Assembly: GCA_044343935.1 (NCBI GenBank)
Contig: JBIJDU010000017.1
Span: forward strand, 1-31,477
Direction of reading: 5' to 3'
Origin: AcAMD-5 sp044343935
GTDB lineage: Bacteria > Actinomycetota > Actinomycetes > S36-B12 > UBA5976
Length of the DNA: 31,477 nucleotides
Of the stretch, positions 31,203 through 31,477 are shown piece by piece. Position 1 is the first letter of the stretch. Every line of letters begins with the position of its first letter. Under the pieces are notes generated by a model that made no database searches, was not told the DNA's origin, and worked only from the letters and a program-made list of their open reading frames with translations. The translations under genes were made by a program, and so were the position numbers.

Positions 31203-31244
31203 ATTCTGAACCTGACTCGCAAATAATGCGAGTTAGGCCAGAAT
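31203..31244. promoter_or_regulatory. 42-base palindrome with mirror-image -10-like ends
   Basis: CCTGACTCGCA (31211-31221) pairs with TGCGAGTTAGG (31227-31237), an 11-bp stem with one G-T pair and an AATAA loop. Outside it ATTCTG (31203-31208) pairs with CAGAAT (31239-31244), separated by AA on one side and C on the other. The outer arm reads CAGAAT on both strands. Each copy ends exactly 6 bases before a start codon: GTG 31196 on minus and ATG 31251 on plus. There is no T-run, so it is not a terminator. A symmetric divergent promoter-operator is the simplest reading. Confidence 0.6.
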
Positions 31245-31250
31245 ATGGGC

Positions 31251-31477
31251 ATGGGTCGTCGAAATCGTCGGTTAGTCAGCGAGCACCGCGAACTTCGTCC
31301 TTCTTCAAATCAATACATTGAGATTTGGCAAGGTATTGATTATGTGGTTCGGCAATTAAGTGGGGCTAGCAGCGCCAAGGTTTATCGCTGCCCGGGCTGT
31401 GACCAGGAAGTTCGCCCAGCAACTGCTCATGTTGTGGTTTGGCCCGAAGGCGATGAAGATGCATCACATCGCCGGCA
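31251..31477 (+). CDS. Conserved actinobacterial protein of unknown function, N-terminal part (cut by window edge)
   Basis: An open frame runs from ATG 31251 (alternative ATG 31245, same frame) to the window end, so about 75 residues are visible. It begins MGRRNRRLVSEHRELRPSSN and contains DYVVRQLSGASSAKVYRC and CPGCDQEVRPATAHVVVWP. The YRCPGCDQEVRP block with CxxC is the hallmark of a conserved actinobacterial family often labelled 'ATP/GTP-binding protein', without experimental support that I know of. The C-x-x-C pair suggests a zinc ribbon whose other ligands (often in a later 'HWHTPC'-like piece) would lie beyond the window. No Shine-Dalgarno precedes it. Confidence 0.75.
   Translation, partial: MGRRNRRLVSEHRELRPSSNQYIEIWQGIDYVVRQLSGASSAKVYRCPGCDQEVRPATAHVVVWPEGDEDASHRR

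Noticed and set aside
1..31477. CRISPR arrays, insertion sequences, prophage, tRNA or rRNA genes
   Set aside because: I looked for spaced repeats, transposase motifs and tRNA-like clover-leaf patterns with a TTCGA-type arm in the gaps and saw none that hold; gaps are nearly all under 140 bases.

Overview
The window looks like a piece of chromosome from a moderate-GC, probably streamlined actinobacterium. Its GC content seems to be in the mid to high forties by eye; I did not count it. Gene order and protein families are actinobacterial: argS-lysA-hom-thrC-thrB-rho-rpmE-prfA-prmC-tsaC, then glyA-wecA-atpI-atp operon, then a PduO-type adenosyltransferase divergent from murA. From memory this is the order of Mycobacterium tuberculosis Rv1292 to Rv1315. 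A DUF5302 protein, a MurA with Asp in place of the usual Cys, and a terminal gene of the actinobacterial 'CPGCDQEVRP' family agree. The low GC, tiny intergenic spaces and many overlapping genes would suit a freshwater planktonic lineage such as acI/Nanopelagicales, but that placement is inference.

Layout. 1-354 is the tail of a ParA-like ATPase, convergent with a lipase-like alpha/beta hydrolase (351-1532, minus). From argS (1608) to rpmE2 (9945) every gene is on the plus strand: arginyl-tRNA synthetase, the lysine/threonine branch of the aspartate pathway (lysA, hom, thrC, thrB), Rho and a zinc-free type B L31. A perfect 14-bp intrinsic terminator follows rpmE2, only 15-20 bases before prfA. 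Then come prfA-prmC-tsaC-DUF554 (translation termination, release-factor methylation, tRNA t6A synthesis, an unknown membrane protein), with 4-8 base overlaps.

13400-18574 is a complete branched-chain amino acid type ABC importer: livH (with an extra extracytoplasmic domain), livM, livG and livF on plus, and the binding lipoprotein livK on minus, meeting at a bidirectional terminator. glyA-wecA-atpI follow with overlaps, then atpZ-atpB-atpE-atpF-atpH-atpA-atpG-atpD-atpC, a full F-type ATP synthase. The right end has a DUF5302 gene, the adenosyltransferase (minus), murA, a small membrane protein (minus) and the start of a conserved unknown gene.

How it works together: most of the window is core translation, amino-acid and energy metabolism. 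I found no CRISPR array, insertion sequence, prophage, toxin-antitoxin pair or recognisable defence system, and no intergenic stretch over 300 bases. The observations most worth following are small regulatory DNA elements. They are a 42-base palindrome whose two ends carry identical -10-like hexamers 6 bases from two divergent start codons (31203-31244), repeated -10/start-codon spacing that suggests leaderless mRNAs, a G-poor rut-like rho leader, a possible pseudoknot before rpmE2, and an 11-base tandem repeat between livK and glyA.
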